A DNA stretch of 64,000 nucleotides from positions 530,042 through 594,041 of the forward strand of contig NZ_JALHQD010000003.1 in the NCBI RefSeq assembly GCF_022842145.1, written 5' to 3'. This document shows, one piece after another, positions 17,494 to 26,076 of the stretch (position 1 is its first letter; each line of letters starts with the position of its first letter). Both the position numbers and the translations under genes were made by a program. The notes below the pieces were generated by a model. That model had not been told where the DNA came from and made no database searches. It saw nothing but the letters and a program-made list of their open reading frames with translations. The DNA comes from Tabrizicola sp. GTDB lineage: Bacteria; Pseudomonadota; Alphaproteobacteria; Rhodobacterales; Rhodobacteraceae.

Positions 17494-18663
17494 ATGCTGA
17501 CCCTTCCCACCGACGACGCCCGTCTGGAACCCTACCGCCTCACTGGCACCCCCCTTGTCCCGCGCGCGCCCCGCATACCGCTTACCCGAACCGCCTTCGC
17601 CGCCGCCCACGTCGTCTCCGACCCGCTGCGCGAACGATCGCCCTGGGACACCCGTCCCGCCGTAGACTGGGACGCGACTCTGGCCTTCCGCAGCCAACTC
17701 TGGGACCAGGGCCTTCACCTCGCCGAGGCGATGGACACCGCCCAACGCGGCATGGGCGTCGACTGGCCGACTGCCCTCGACCTCATCCAGCGCACCATGC
17801 GCGCCGCCAGGGCCCACCCGATGCGCCCCCGCGTCGCTTGCGGGGCAGGGACCGACCACAGGCCCCTGCAAGCCCTCACCACTCCGGATGCCATCCTGTC
17901 CGCCTACACCGAACAGGCCGAGGCAATCGAGGCCGCAGGCGGCCAGCTTATCCTCATGGCTTCCCGTGCCTTTACGGCAATCAACGCCTCACAAGACACC
18001 TACCACCACGTCTACCGCCGCCTCATCGACCAGGCCAAGGACCCGGTCATCCTCCACTGGCTTGGCCCCATGTTCGACCCCGCCCTCACCGGATACTGGG
18101 GGAACCCGGACGTCGCGCAAGCCTCCAACTTCGTCCTGGATCTCATCGCCGAGAACCCGACCAGGGTTGACGGCATCAAGATCTCCCTCCTCGACCAGAC
18201 CCACGAGGAGGAGTTCCGCGCAAAGCTCCCCGGCCACGTCCGCCTCTACACCGGCGACGACTTCAACTACGCCCCCTTGATCGAGGGAAACGGGACCCAT
18301 TTCTCCCACGCGCTTCTCGGCATCTTCGCCGCCATCGCACCCGCCGCGTCCCAGGCTCTCGAAGCCCTCGCCGAAGGTGACACCCTCACCTACCACAAGC
18401 TCCTGGCCCCCACCGTCCCCCTCTCGCGCGAGATCTTCCGCGCCCCGACGCGCTTCTACAAAGCCGGCATCGCTTACCTGTCCTGGCTGAACGGTCACCA
18501 GAAACACTTCATCATGCCCGCTGGCTTCCAATCCTCCCGCGACATCACCCACTACGCGCAGGTCTTCCGCCTTGCCGACCAGGCAGGCTTGCTTTCCCGC
18601 CCCGATCTGGCAGAAGCGCGGATGCGGACGCTTCTCTCCCTGCACGGGATCGACCAGACTTAA
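17494..18663 (+). CDS. DUF993 family protein (dihydrodipicolinate-synthase-like TIM barrel)
   Basis: 389 residues, matching the DUF993 family, annotated in databases as DHDPS-family proteins of unknown function. Visible barrel features: GQLILMASRAFTA, VILHWLGPMFDP and VDGIKISLLDQTHEEEF, where the lysine of GIKISL could be the Schiff-base Lys of a DHDPS/NAL-type aldolase (inference). The start at 17494 follows GAGGA; the longer upstream reading frame runs through repeat sequence. The family is often found near Gfo/Idh and sugar genes, which fits here. A retro-aldol step is plausible but unproven. Confidence 0.82.
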   Translation: MLTLPTDDARLEPYRLTGTPLVPRAPRIPLTRTAFAAAHVVSDPLRERSPWDTRPAVDWDATLAFRSQLWDQGLHLAEAMDTAQRGMGVDWPTALDLIQRTMRAARAHPMRPRVACGAGTDHRPLQALTTPDAILSAYTEQAEAIEAAGGQLILMASRAFTAINASQDTYHHVYRRLIDQAKDPVILHWLGPMFDPALTGYWGNPDVAQASNFVLDLIAENPTRVDGIKISLLDQTHEEEFRAKLPGHVRLYTGDDFNYAPLIEGNGTHFSHALLGIFAAIAPAASQALEALAEGDTLTYHKLLAPTVPLSREIFRAPTRFYKAGIAYLSWLNGHQKHFIMPAGFQSSRDITHYAQVFRLADQAGLLSRPDLAEARMRTLLSLHGIDQT

Positions 18664-18669
18664 GGTGTC

Positions 18670-19668
18670 ATGGACAAACGGCCAACGATCATCGACGTGG
18701 CGACTTTGGCCGGGGTGTCCAAGTCCACCGTCAGTCTGGTCCTGCAGCAAAGTCCGCTGGTGAAACAGGAAACCCGCGAGGAAGTCCGCCGCGCGATGGC
18801 AGAGCTGGGCTACGTCTACAATCGGGCTGCCGCGAACCTGCGTTCAGCCAACGCAGGCCTGATCGGCGTCGTCATCAACGACCTCAGGAACCCCTTCTTC
18901 ACCGAATTCGCCACCTCGCTGCAAATGGCCCTTTCCGCCCGCGGCTATGCGACGGTGCTTGGCAACACGGATGAGGATCCGACCCTGCAGGCGCAGGTCG
19001 TGGGAGCCATGCTGGAACATGGCGTCTCGGCCCTCATCGTCTCGCCGGCGTACGGGGACGACGGTGCCTTCGACGCGATCACGCGGGCGAACGTTCCGGC
19101 GCTGCAGGTTTTGCGCCAGGTCGTCGACACGGCCCGCGTTCCCTTTGCGGCGCCGGATTATCCCACCGGCAGTCGCCTCGCCACGGAACACCTTCTGGCC
19201 CAGGGCGCGACCCGGATCGCCTTCGTCGGGGGGCTGGAAGGCCGACCGGTCACACAGCTGCGCATGTCCGGCTACCTCGCGACCCTCGCCGCGCGCGGAC
19301 TGGAGCCCCTTCACCTCCCCGGTCGTCCAGGCCGGGCTTTCGGGCGCGAGGCAGCACGGTGGTTGATCCAGGAACATCCCGCCGTCGATGCGGTCCTGTG
19401 CTTCAACGATCTCACCGCGCTTGGCCTTCTCACCGGCTGCACCGAACTTGGTCGACCGGTCGGTGCCGCGCTGAAAATCGTGGGCTTCGACGACATCGAA
19501 GACTGCGCACAGGTCTTTCCGGCCCTGTCCTCGGTCCGCTGCGACATCGCGGGCTTCGGGCGACAGATGGCGGAAACGGTGCTGGACTGGCTGGAAAACG
19601 ACCATCGACCTCCGCCTGAAACTGTTACACCTGTCACACTGATCCCCCGCGCATCGAGCACCGGCTGA
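18670..19668 (+). CDS. LacI/GalR-family transcriptional regulator of the catabolic operon
   Basis: 332 residues. The N-terminal HTH IIDVATLAGVSKSTVSLVLQQ is followed by the hinge region (NLRSANAGLIGVVIND) and a periplasmic-binding-like effector domain. Encoded within the operon, so likely autoregulatory. The CG-centred operators at 2539-2574 and 6151-6165 fit its family. Effector unknown; by analogy a pathway intermediate. Its last base overlaps the glycerate kinase start (TGATG). Confidence 0.92.
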   Translation: MDKRPTIIDVATLAGVSKSTVSLVLQQSPLVKQETREEVRRAMAELGYVYNRAAANLRSANAGLIGVVINDLRNPFFTEFATSLQMALSARGYATVLGNTDEDPTLQAQVVGAMLEHGVSALIVSPAYGDDGAFDAITRANVPALQVLRQVVDTARVPFAAPDYPTGSRLATEHLLAQGATRIAFVGGLEGRPVTQLRMSGYLATLAARGLEPLHLPGRPGRAFGREAARWLIQEHPAVDAVLCFNDLTALGLLTGCTELGRPVGAALKIVGFDDIEDCAQVFPALSSVRCDIAGFGRQMAETVLDWLENDHRPPPETVTPVTLIPRASSTG

Positions 19669-20906
19669 TGATTCAAGACCCCCAACTTTTCCTCCGCCAG
19701 CTCTTTGACCGCGCGGTCGAGGTCGCAGACCCCATGCGGTCCTTGGCGGGCTTCCTGCCCGAAAAGCCCAAGGGCCGCCTGCTTGTCATAGGGGCCGGGA
19801 AGGCCTCGGCGCGCATGGCCGAAGCGGTCGAGGCCGCCTGGGGCCCTTGCGAGGGGCTGGTCATCACGCGTTACGGCTATGGCCGACCTTGCCGGGGCAT
19901 CGAGATCGTCGAAGCAGCACATCCCGTGCCTGACCAGGCCGGGGTGGATGCGACAGCCCGGATGCTGCGCCTTGTCCACGGCCTGACACCGGAGGATACC
20001 GTCCTTGCGCTCATTTCTGGCGGAGCCTCCGCGCTGCTCTGTGCCCCTGCTACGGGAATGACGCTGGCCGAGAAGCAACAGGTCAACGCCGCACTTCTGG
20101 TCTCGGGTGCACCGATCCTGGCGATGAATACCGTGCGCAAGCATCTTTCTCGCGTGAAGGGCGGCCAGCTTGCCGCGGCGACCTACCCGGCGAAACTTCT
20201 GGCACTGATCATTTCGGATGTGCCCGGCGATGATCCGGCCTTCATCGGCTCGGGTCCCACCGTGGGTGACGCCACCAGCGCCGAGGATGCCCGCGCCATC
20301 CTTCAGCGCTGGTCCATCGCGGTTCCGGACGCGGTGCTGGCCCGCTCTGGCGTCGTGCGACCGGACGACCCACGCCTTTCGCAGACCACCAACGTCATTT
20401 TCGCGGCCCCCGCCCAATCCCTGGCGGCGGCGGCCGATCTGGCAAAAGATCACTGCGAGGTCCGCACTCTTGGTGACCGGATCGAGGGCGAGGCACGCGA
20501 TGTGGCCCGCGAACAGGCCGCGATGGCGACCAGCCTTGCTGCGGGCATGGGACCAGGAGATCGACCGATCCTTCTGCTGTCCGGGGGGGAATTGACGGTC
20601 ACCCGGACCGGCGACGGGGTAGGGGGCCCGAACGCGGAGTTCTGCCTGGCCCTTGCCATTGCGCTGGACGCCCATCCCCAGATCCATGCGCTGGCCTGTG
20701 ACACCGATGGCGTCGACGGAGCTGCCGAAGTTGCCGGTGCGCTTCTGGGCCCGGACACACTGACCCGTGGTCCGCACGCGGCCAAAGCACTGGCTCGCAA
20801 TGATGCCCACACCTACTTCGCGCGGATCCGCAGTCAGGTCGTGACCGGGCCGACCTTGACAAACGTGAATGATTTTCGTGCCTTGCTGATCCTGCCCCCG
20901 TCGTAG
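19668..20906 (+). CDS. Glycerate 2-kinase (MOFRL family)
   Basis: 412 residues. Glycerate kinase/TtuD family: VIGAGKASARMAEA near the N-terminus, LISGGASALLCAP, NTVRKHLSRVKGGQLA, SDVPGDDPAFIGSGPT, and the C-terminal MOFRL segment with LLLSGGELTVT and DTDGVDG. Phosphorylates D-glycerate to 2-phosphoglycerate in the cytoplasm, feeding lower glycolysis. Its presence implies the operon ends in glycerate or a reducible precursor such as tartronate semialdehyde. Last gene of the operon; 6 bp separate it from the convergent kinase gene, with no recognisable terminator. Confidence 0.9.
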   Translation: MIQDPQLFLRQLFDRAVEVADPMRSLAGFLPEKPKGRLLVIGAGKASARMAEAVEAAWGPCEGLVITRYGYGRPCRGIEIVEAAHPVPDQAGVDATARMLRLVHGLTPEDTVLALISGGASALLCAPATGMTLAEKQQVNAALLVSGAPILAMNTVRKHLSRVKGGQLAAATYPAKLLALIISDVPGDDPAFIGSGPTVGDATSAEDARAILQRWSIAVPDAVLARSGVVRPDDPRLSQTTNVIFAAPAQSLAAAADLAKDHCEVRTLGDRIEGEARDVAREQAAMATSLAAGMGPGDRPILLLSGGELTVTRTGDGVGGPNAEFCLALAIALDAHPQIHALACDTDGVDGAAEVAGALLGPDTLTRGPHAAKALARNDAHTYFARIRSQVVTGPTLTNVNDFRALLILPPS

Positions 20907-20912
20907 GACGGA

Positions 20913-22277
20913 CTAGGCTTTCGGACGCTCTTTCGCAGGACGCACGCGCTCGGGTGGCAGGGTGATCCGCACGGCAAGTCCGCCCAGCCTTGCGCTGTCT
21001 TCCAGAACAAGCGTCGCGCCATAGGCCTGCAGCAGATCGCCCGCAATCGCGAGGCCAAGTCCGGTTCCAGGCTTCGAGGTATCCAGTCGCGAACCGGACC
21101 GCATCGCCTCGGCCCGGTCGACCGCCGGAATCCCGGGGCCGTCATCCTCGATCACGATCTCGATGCCGCCAGACTTGGCCTGCGCCGTAAGGGACATCGC
21201 CGACCGCGACCATTTCAGCGCATTATCCAGAAGGTTGCCCAGAACCTCCTCGATGTCCTGGGCGTCCACGCGGATGGTCAGGCCGGGATCGCTGGTGGCA
21301 TCAAAGGCCTTGCCCTCGCGCTTGGCCATCATTCCGAACATCCGCGCGAAGCGGTCGATGGAATGGCTAAGATCGGTGCGCAGCTGGGTCGTCTCGCCCG
21401 AACTGGACGCCCGCAGCCGCGCCAGAGAGCGGCCGAGCTGTGCGTCGACGCGGTCCAGCGCCTCAAGCGCCTTGTCCATGTCGTGCGAGCCTTCCGCAAG
21501 CACGCTCAACTCGTTTCGCAGGATCGCACTTGGTGTCTTCAGGGCATGGGCGAGGTCTGCCGCCTGCCGACGCGAGCGGCTGATTATCTCGCGGTTGCGC
21601 GTCAAAAGCCCGTTGATGTCGGCGACGAGTGGGGCGACCTCTTCGGGATAATCGGCCTCGCTCAGTTCCTCGTCCTGATCCCAGCGTTGTGCAACATCAC
21701 GGCGCAGCCGGTTGAGCGGGCCAATGATCGTCGCCGTCTGGAAGAGCACGCTAGCCATGCCGATGACCGCGACCAACGCAAAGGCTAAGACCAGGCTTTG
21801 CCGCGTTTCGCGCCGTTCCGCGTTCAACTCGGCCAGCGTTTCGGCGACCGCCACGGTCCAGCTGCTGCCATCCTCCAGCGTGATCAACTGCCGGGCCAGC
21901 CGGACATCCTCCACATCGGGATTTGCGGCGTCGGTGATCCGCAGGGTCGATCCCGCCTTGGCCAGTTCGGGCAGCGTGGCATCCAGAAGGGAGGCCGATG
22001 TGAAGATCAGTCCGTCCGGTGCGGTGACCTGCCAGTAGCGACCCGAGAAAGGCGTCTGATAGGCGGGATCGAACAGCAAATCGCCAAGCTGGCCGGGGTC
22101 GTCGGACACCGAACTCAGCGCGACGACGATCTGGGTGTGGCGATCGACAAGGGCGGTGTCGAACCGTTGCAGGACCCGCTGGTTCAGAAACGAGTAAAGC
22201 AGGAAGGTGCCGACGGTCAGCGAAACCAGCGCCGCAATGCCGCCACTGATCCAGGCCCGCTTGCGGAGCGACAGCAT
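20913..22277 (-). CDS. Sensor histidine kinase
   Basis: 454 residues. Two transmembrane segments (about 10-32 and 160-183) bracket a periplasmic sensor domain of roughly 125 residues. A short HAMP-like region follows, then the H-box ADLAHALKTPS with phospho-acceptor His244, N-box NLLDNALKWS, and G-boxes DDGPGIP and GTGLGLAI. PhoQ/ColS-like architecture. The start overlaps the response regulator stop by one base. With the PepSY gene upstream this is a typical PepSY-associated two-component system that senses envelope, metal or cationic-compound stress in other bacteria (inference for this one). Confidence 0.92.
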   Translation of the reverse strand: MLSLRKRAWISGGIAALVSLTVGTFLLYSFLNQRVLQRFDTALVDRHTQIVVALSSVSDDPGQLGDLLFDPAYQTPFSGRYWQVTAPDGLIFTSASLLDATLPELAKAGSTLRITDAANPDVEDVRLARQLITLEDGSSWTVAVAETLAELNAERRETRQSLVLAFALVAVIGMASVLFQTATIIGPLNRLRRDVAQRWDQDEELSEADYPEEVAPLVADINGLLTRNREIISRSRRQAADLAHALKTPSAILRNELSVLAEGSHDMDKALEALDRVDAQLGRSLARLRASSSGETTQLRTDLSHSIDRFARMFGMMAKREGKAFDATSDPGLTIRVDAQDIEEVLGNLLDNALKWSRSAMSLTAQAKSGGIEIVIEDDGPGIPAVDRAEAMRSGSRLDTSKPGTGLGLAIAGDLLQAYGATLVLEDSARLGGLAVRITLPPERVRPAKERPKA

Positions 22278-22936
22278 CAGGGAGCGTCGATCATGTATCC
22301 ACGGCCGCGCATGGTCTGGATCAGGTCCGGTCCAAGCTTCTTTCGCAGCCGGTTGATGAAGACGGCAATGGTGTTGGAATCGCGATCGCCGTCATATTCG
22401 TAGATGTGCTCGGACAATTCGGTGCGCGAAATCAGGCGCCCCGAATTGTGGATCAGGTAGGTCAGCACCGCGACTTCCTGCGAGGTCAGGTCGACCGGCA
22501 CGCCATCCACCGTGGCTCGACCATGGCGGGTATCGAAAATCACGCCATCACGTTCGAACAACGGATTGGTGCGCCCTGAGCTGCGACGAAGTGCGGCGCG
22601 CACACGGGCCGCGAGTTCTGGCAGATGGAATGGCTTGGTAAGGTAGTCGTCTGCACCGGCATCCAGCCCGTCGACCCGATCGGACCAGCCGTCGCGGGCG
22701 GTCAAGATCAGCACCGGGGTTGTCACGCCCCCCGCTCGCCATTCCTTCAGGATCGAAATGCCGTCCCGGATCGGCAGGCCGATGTCCAGGATGATCATGT
22801 CATAAGGTTCGGTCGAGCCCAGGAACCCGGCTTCCTGGCCGTCGTGGGCGACATCGACAATGCGCCCCTCGGCGGCGAGGAGCCGTTTGATCTGGTCGCA
22901 CAGGACCACTTCGTCTTCAGCCAGCAGAATTCTCAT
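22277..22936 (-). CDS. OmpR/PhoP-family response regulator
   Basis: 219 residues. Receiver domain starts RILLAEDE and contains phospho-acceptor Asp51 in ILDIGLPIRDG and the conserved Lys in DYLTKPFH. The winged-helix output domain ends with YEYDGDRDSNTIAVFINRLRKKLG. The ATG at 22936 is preferred to 22969 because it starts the first receiver strand. Probably binds the direct-repeat boxes at 23519-23547 and 24998-25020. Confidence 0.93.
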   Translation of the reverse strand: MRILLAEDEVVLCDQIKRLLAAEGRIVDVAHDGQEAGFLGSTEPYDMIILDIGLPIRDGISILKEWRAGGVTTPVLILTARDGWSDRVDGLDAGADDYLTKPFHLPELAARVRAALRRSSGRTNPLFERDGVIFDTRHGRATVDGVPVDLTSQEVAVLTYLIHNSGRLISRTELSEHIYEYDGDRDSNTIAVFINRLRKKLGPDLIQTMRGRGYMIDAP

Positions 22937-22981
22937 GAGGTCAGGGATTACACCCGGATTTGGCAACAATTAAGGCGAAGA

Positions 22982-23503
22982 TTAGTTCTTCCCGCCGCCG
23001 CCGCCGCCGCCGCCGCCACTACCGCCGCCGCCACTGCTTCCGCCGCCGCCGCCACTGTTGCCGCCACCACTGTTGCCGCCACCGCTGTTTCCACCAGAGT
23101 TGCCTCCGGTCTTGCCATTGGATCCGGCTGTCTCGCTCTTGCCCTTGGAGCCTTTGTTGCCTTTGCCGCCTTCTGCGGCAGCAGCCAGTTCGCGGCCAAG
23201 CGCCGAGTTCTTGCCGACCTGTTCCCCGGTGCGGGCATTGATGATGATGCTGATGACCGTGCCGTTCGGCTTCTTGAGAACGATCCGGTAGAAGACATCC
23301 TCGATCTCGAAGGCACGGGCTTCAATCGGCTCGCCCCCCGTGGACTTGGCCACTGATTCGATGACGCGCTTAAGGCTGATCATGTCTCCCGACCGTGCCG
23401 CCTGGCGCAATTCGGCCGCGTCCAGCTCGCGCACGGTGGCCGCAAAGCTTGGACTCGCCACGGCGAGCATCGACAGAAGAACTATGGTGCGTCCCATTCT
23501 CAT
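22982..23503 (-). CDS. Secreted PepSY-domain protein with Gly/Ser/Asn-rich tail
   Basis: 173 residues. A signal peptide (about 1-22, ending SPSFA) is followed by one PepSY domain (about 25-98: LKRVIESVAK..., EARAFEIEDVFYRIVL, IINARTGEQV). Then a Lys/Gly linker and a tail of about 45 residues made almost only of Gly, Ser and Asn, ending GGGGGKN. PepSY proteins near two-component genes are thought to modulate sensing in the periplasm. A second ATG two codons in (23497) is equally possible. First gene of the PepSY-regulator-kinase operon; the divergent neighbour also has a Gly/Asn-rich segment. Confidence 0.85.
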   Translation of the reverse strand: MRMGRTIVLLSMLAVASPSFAATVRELDAAELRQAARSGDMISLKRVIESVAKSTGGEPIEARAFEIEDVFYRIVLKKPNGTVISIIINARTGEQVGKNSALGRELAAAAEGGKGNKGSKGKSETAGSNGKTGGNSGGNSGGGNSGGGNSGGGGGSSGGGGSGGGGGGGGGKN

Positions 23504-23518
23504 GACCCTGATTTAGCA

Positions 23519-23547
23519 GAACTGAAATGAACTGAAGATGAACAGTT
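23519..23547. promoter_or_regulatory. Direct-repeat box for an OmpR-type regulator at the divergent promoter
   Basis: GAAC-starting repeats at 23519, 23529 and 23540 (GAACTGA, GAACTGA, GAACAGT), i.e. 10-11 bp spacing as expected for tandem OmpR-family sites. On the minus strand the core reads GTTCATCTTCAGTTCA, nearly identical to the box at 24998-25020. It sits between the PepSY operon and the divergent Gly-rich gene. Confidence 0.65.
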
Positions 23548-23662
23548 GGTTCGCTCCGAGTTAAACGCATTTCGTGTCTAGTGCACTCATGGACCTGCGA
23601 CTCGTTTGCCTTCCAGGCATATTACGAGGCGCAGGTCGCACCCATGAACCAGAGGTTACCAG

Positions 23663-24544
23663 ATGAAGAAGACGTCACTCCTGTTCCTGAAAGCCTGCTC
23701 GCTTTCGGTCGCCCTACTGGGTTCGGCCGCGATCGTCACGGCTATTTCCATGCCGGATGCGGCCTTCGCCAAGTCTGGTAATGACAACGGCGGCGGAAAC
23801 GGCGGCGGCAACGGTAACGGCGGCGGCAACGGCAACGGCGGTGGCAATTCCGACAAGGCTGGTGGCAAGGACAAGGCCGGCAAGTCAGAGAAGAAATCCG
23901 GCGGAGACACCGCGAAGACCCAGAAGACGAAGACCAAAGCCAAGGCCAAGGCCAAGCCGAAGAAGAAGGACCTTGCGGAAGAGCTGGGCGTTCATCCGTC
24001 CGAGCTGGGCGCCCTGAACGCCGCTCATGCCAACCCGAATGCTCTGGCCAACGCATCGCCGAATTCGCGCGTCGGTCGCATCGCGCAGTACCGTGACGCG
24101 GTCCTTGCCGGGGAGGCCTTGGCAGATGAACTCGCGCTGAAGGAAGCCGAGCTTCTTGCACTGGACAAGCCGTCGCGCGCGGTGGACCTGATCAAGACCG
24201 ACCTCGACTTCGCAGTCGAAGAAGCTGACACCGCAGCGGGCAAGGTTACGGAACTGGAAACCCAGCTTGCGAACCCCGACTTGACCGACGCAGAGATCGC
24301 CACACTTGAGGCCGATCTTCTGGCCGCACGCGCCACTCAGACAGAGGCCGAAGCGGCAGAAGCAGAGCTTCAGGACGAGTATGACAATGCCGTCGCCTAT
24401 GTAGCGGTGAACGCCGCAATCGACGAGCTGACCCAGAAGATCGAGGACCAGCCTGAACTGGAGACTTCGCTGCTGGAAGCCGCCGCGAACAAGGACGTGA
24501 CCCCTGAGGTCGAGGCTGCGGTCAGGAAGCTGCTCGGCCTCTGA
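23663..24544 (+). CDS. Secreted Gly/Asn- and Lys-rich protein with long helical domain
   Basis: 293 residues, family not recognised. Signal peptide about 1-36 (cleavage AAFA|KS). Residues 38-63 are Gly/Asn repeats, 64-103 are Lys/Ala-rich and strongly basic, and 104-293 are Ala/Glu/Leu-rich and predicted helical, with heptad-like segments (ELETQLANPDLTDAEIATLEADL). Probably periplasmic or surface-exposed. Divergent from the PepSY two-component operon and sharing its promoter region, so probably a target of that system. Followed by a strong terminator. Confidence 0.8.
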   Translation: MKKTSLLFLKACSLSVALLGSAAIVTAISMPDAAFAKSGNDNGGGNGGGNGNGGGNGNGGGNSDKAGGKDKAGKSEKKSGGDTAKTQKTKTKAKAKAKPKKKDLAEELGVHPSELGALNAAHANPNALANASPNSRVGRIAQYRDAVLAGEALADELALKEAELLALDKPSRAVDLIKTDLDFAVEEADTAAGKVTELETQLANPDLTDAEIATLEADLLAARATQTEAEAAEAELQDEYDNAVAYVAVNAAIDELTQKIEDQPELETSLLEAAANKDVTPEVEAAVRKLLGL

Positions 24545-24562
24545 TCCCGCCAAACAGACTGC

Positions 24563-24591
24563 AAACGGCCGGCCTTGGGCCGGCCGTTTTT
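24563..24591 (+). terminator. Rho-independent terminator of the Gly-rich gene
   Basis: AAACGGCCGGCC (24563-24574), TTG loop, GGCCGGCCGTTT (24578-24589), with the T-run continuing to 24591. Perfect 12-bp stem. Confidence 0.92.
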
Positions 24592-24639
24592 GCTTTGGGA
24601 CCGTCTCCTGGCCTCAGCGGTGAATGGGGAGCGCACCAA

Positions 24640-24672
24640 AGAAGAAAGGCCACCCGGAACCCGGATGGCCTT
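24640..24672 (-). terminator. Rho-independent terminator of the small minus-strand gene
   Basis: On the minus strand AAGGCCATCCGG (24672-24661) pairs with CCGGGTGGCCTT (24657-24646) around a GTT loop with one G:U pair, then a T-rich TCTTCTTT. It lies about 27 bp after the stop at 24700, supporting that ORF as a real transcript. Confidence 0.8.
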
Positions 24673-24699
24673 CCCCTTCGCAACGGAGAACAGGGAACC

Positions 24700-24912
24700 T
24701 CAGGCGGCGAACGCCCGGGAGGCAATACGATCGAGGGCGACGACGACATCCTCGACCGGAGGGAACCGCTTCAGACCCGCGGGGAATATGCTGCCCGAGG
24801 AAATTTGGCGTTTCTGAAGCGGTTTGCCATCTAAGGCACGCAGGTCGGCAGTCAGGTACAGGCGATTTTCCTCGGTGGTCGAACGCAGCATTGTAATCCC
24901 CCACAGATTCAC
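24700..24912 (-). CDS. Small hypothetical protein
   Basis: 70 residues (62 if the second ATG at 24891 is used). No family recognised; no signal peptide or membrane segment. Sequence includes ENRLYLTADLRALDG and VEDVVVALDRIASRAFA, a mixed strand/helix composition that looks like a folded small domain. Support for coding: a dedicated terminator right after it, and a direct-repeat box about 90 bp upstream matching the one at the PepSY promoter. Possibly a member of that regulon. Confidence 0.55.
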   Translation of the reverse strand: MNLWGITMLRSTTEENRLYLTADLRALDGKPLQKRQISSGSIFPAGLKRFPPVEDVVVALDRIASRAFAA

Positions 24913-25335
24913 ACTGGTCGCTCGCTCTTGCCGGCGGGTTACGACTCATCTTGAAGTCAGCTTGCCCCAACTATGTTTAATCTGCGGCGAACCTGCCGTT
25001 CATCTTCGGTTCATCTTCATCTGGCCGGGATTTGGCCACAGACGGGCCCAAATCCACCGCCGGTCGCGGGTAAGCAGGCGGTTTGACCGATTTGTGGGCC
25101 TCAACTGGCGGAGACGCTGGATTCGCGGGCATTTGGCGAGCATCTGAGGCCCGGTCGCGTCGGGCTTCTGTCACGCGGTCCTGGATCAATCATGAACGGC
25201 CAGCGGGCGAAGAACACGTACTGAGAATCTCCCGGCCCAGGCGCACCCACCCGATTCGGGCAGACGAAGGATCGTTGCAGCTCGATGGTCGACAACGCCT
25301 ACAGCAACCGCCGCACAGATGCGGTCGGCCAAAGA
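24913..25335. other. Non-coding gap holding one regulator box
   Basis: No open frame here has convincing codon use or a recognisable product, and no RNA gene was seen. The only structured element found is the direct repeat at 24998-25020. Confidence 0.5.
24998..25020. promoter_or_regulatory. Second direct-repeat regulator box
   Basis: GTTCATCTTC at 24998-25007 and again at 25009-25018, 11 bp apart, followed by AT. Matches the minus-strand core of the box at 23519-23547. It lies upstream of the small gene starting at 24912. Confidence 0.6.
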
Positions 25336-26076
25336 TCAATAGGTCGCTCGCCCGCCGGACAAGTCGAAGACCGCGCCGGTCGTGAAGCTGTTTTCTTCCG
25401 AGCAAAGCCAGCCGATCATGGCCGCGGCTTCTTCGACCTCCAGAAACCGCCCGCGAGGGATTTTCGCGAGCATGTAGTCGATATGCGTCTGCAGCATCTG
25501 GTCGAAGATCCGCGTCCGCGCGGCAGCCGGGGTCACGCAGTTGACGGCGATGTTCTCGGCCGCATGCTCTTTGCCCAGGGACTTCGTCAACGCGATCACC
25601 CCGGCCTTGGAGGCTGAGTAAGCCGCCGCGTTCGGGTTGCCTTCCTTTCCGGCGATCGAGGCGACGGTGACGATGCGGCCATAGCCCTGTGCTTGCATCT
25701 GCGGCAGGATCGAGCGGCAGCAGTTGAAGGTGCCAGTCAGATTGATTTCGAGGATCTGCCGCCACTCTGTCGGGTCATAGGACACGACTGGCCCGTTCGA
25801 TCCTGCGATCCCGGCCGAGGTGACCAGCACCCCGACCGGACCCATTGCGGCTTCCGTCGCGGCCGCGGTGCGGGCCACCGCCGCAGTATCGGCGACGTCC
25901 ACCGCAAAGGCCCGCCCGTTTAACACCGTCGCGGAACGCTCTGCCAGATCGCCGTCCATGTCCCAGATCGCCACCCGGGCCCCCGCCTTCGTCAGCCGCT
26001 CTGCCACGGCAAGCCCGATGCCCTGTGCTCCTCCGGTTACCACTGCGACACGACCCGCCAGACCTGTCCCGTCCAT
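25336..26076 (-). CDS. Short-chain dehydrogenase/reductase of the ketose locus
   Basis: 246 residues. VTGGAQGIGLAVAE (cofactor), TSAGIAGSNG, IVTVASIAGKEGNP (catalytic Ser), YSASKAG (Tyr/Lys) and C-terminal FDLSGGRATY. The ATG at 26076 is chosen over the GTG at 26094 because an AGGGGG site lies about 10 bp upstream. About 210 bp separate it from the upstream aldolase gene, so it may have its own promoter. Likely oxidises or reduces a sugar, or handles the aldehyde from the aldolase. Confidence 0.88.
   Translation of the reverse strand: MDGTGLAGRVAVVTGGAQGIGLAVAERLTKAGARVAIWDMDGDLAERSATVLNGRAFAVDVADTAAVARTAAATEAAMGPVGVLVTSAGIAGSNGPVVSYDPTEWRQILEINLTGTFNCCRSILPQMQAQGYGRIVTVASIAGKEGNPNAAAYSASKAGVIALTKSLGKEHAAENIAVNCVTPAAARTRIFDQMLQTHIDYMLAKIPRGRFLEVEEAAAMIGWLCSEENSFTTGAVFDLSGGRATY

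Noticed and set aside
22985-23100. Short tandem repeats that could suggest a CRISPR or minisatellite
   Set aside because: They are Gly/Ser/Asn codon repeats inside the PepSY gene; likewise 23780-23850 in the divergent gene. No spacer structure.
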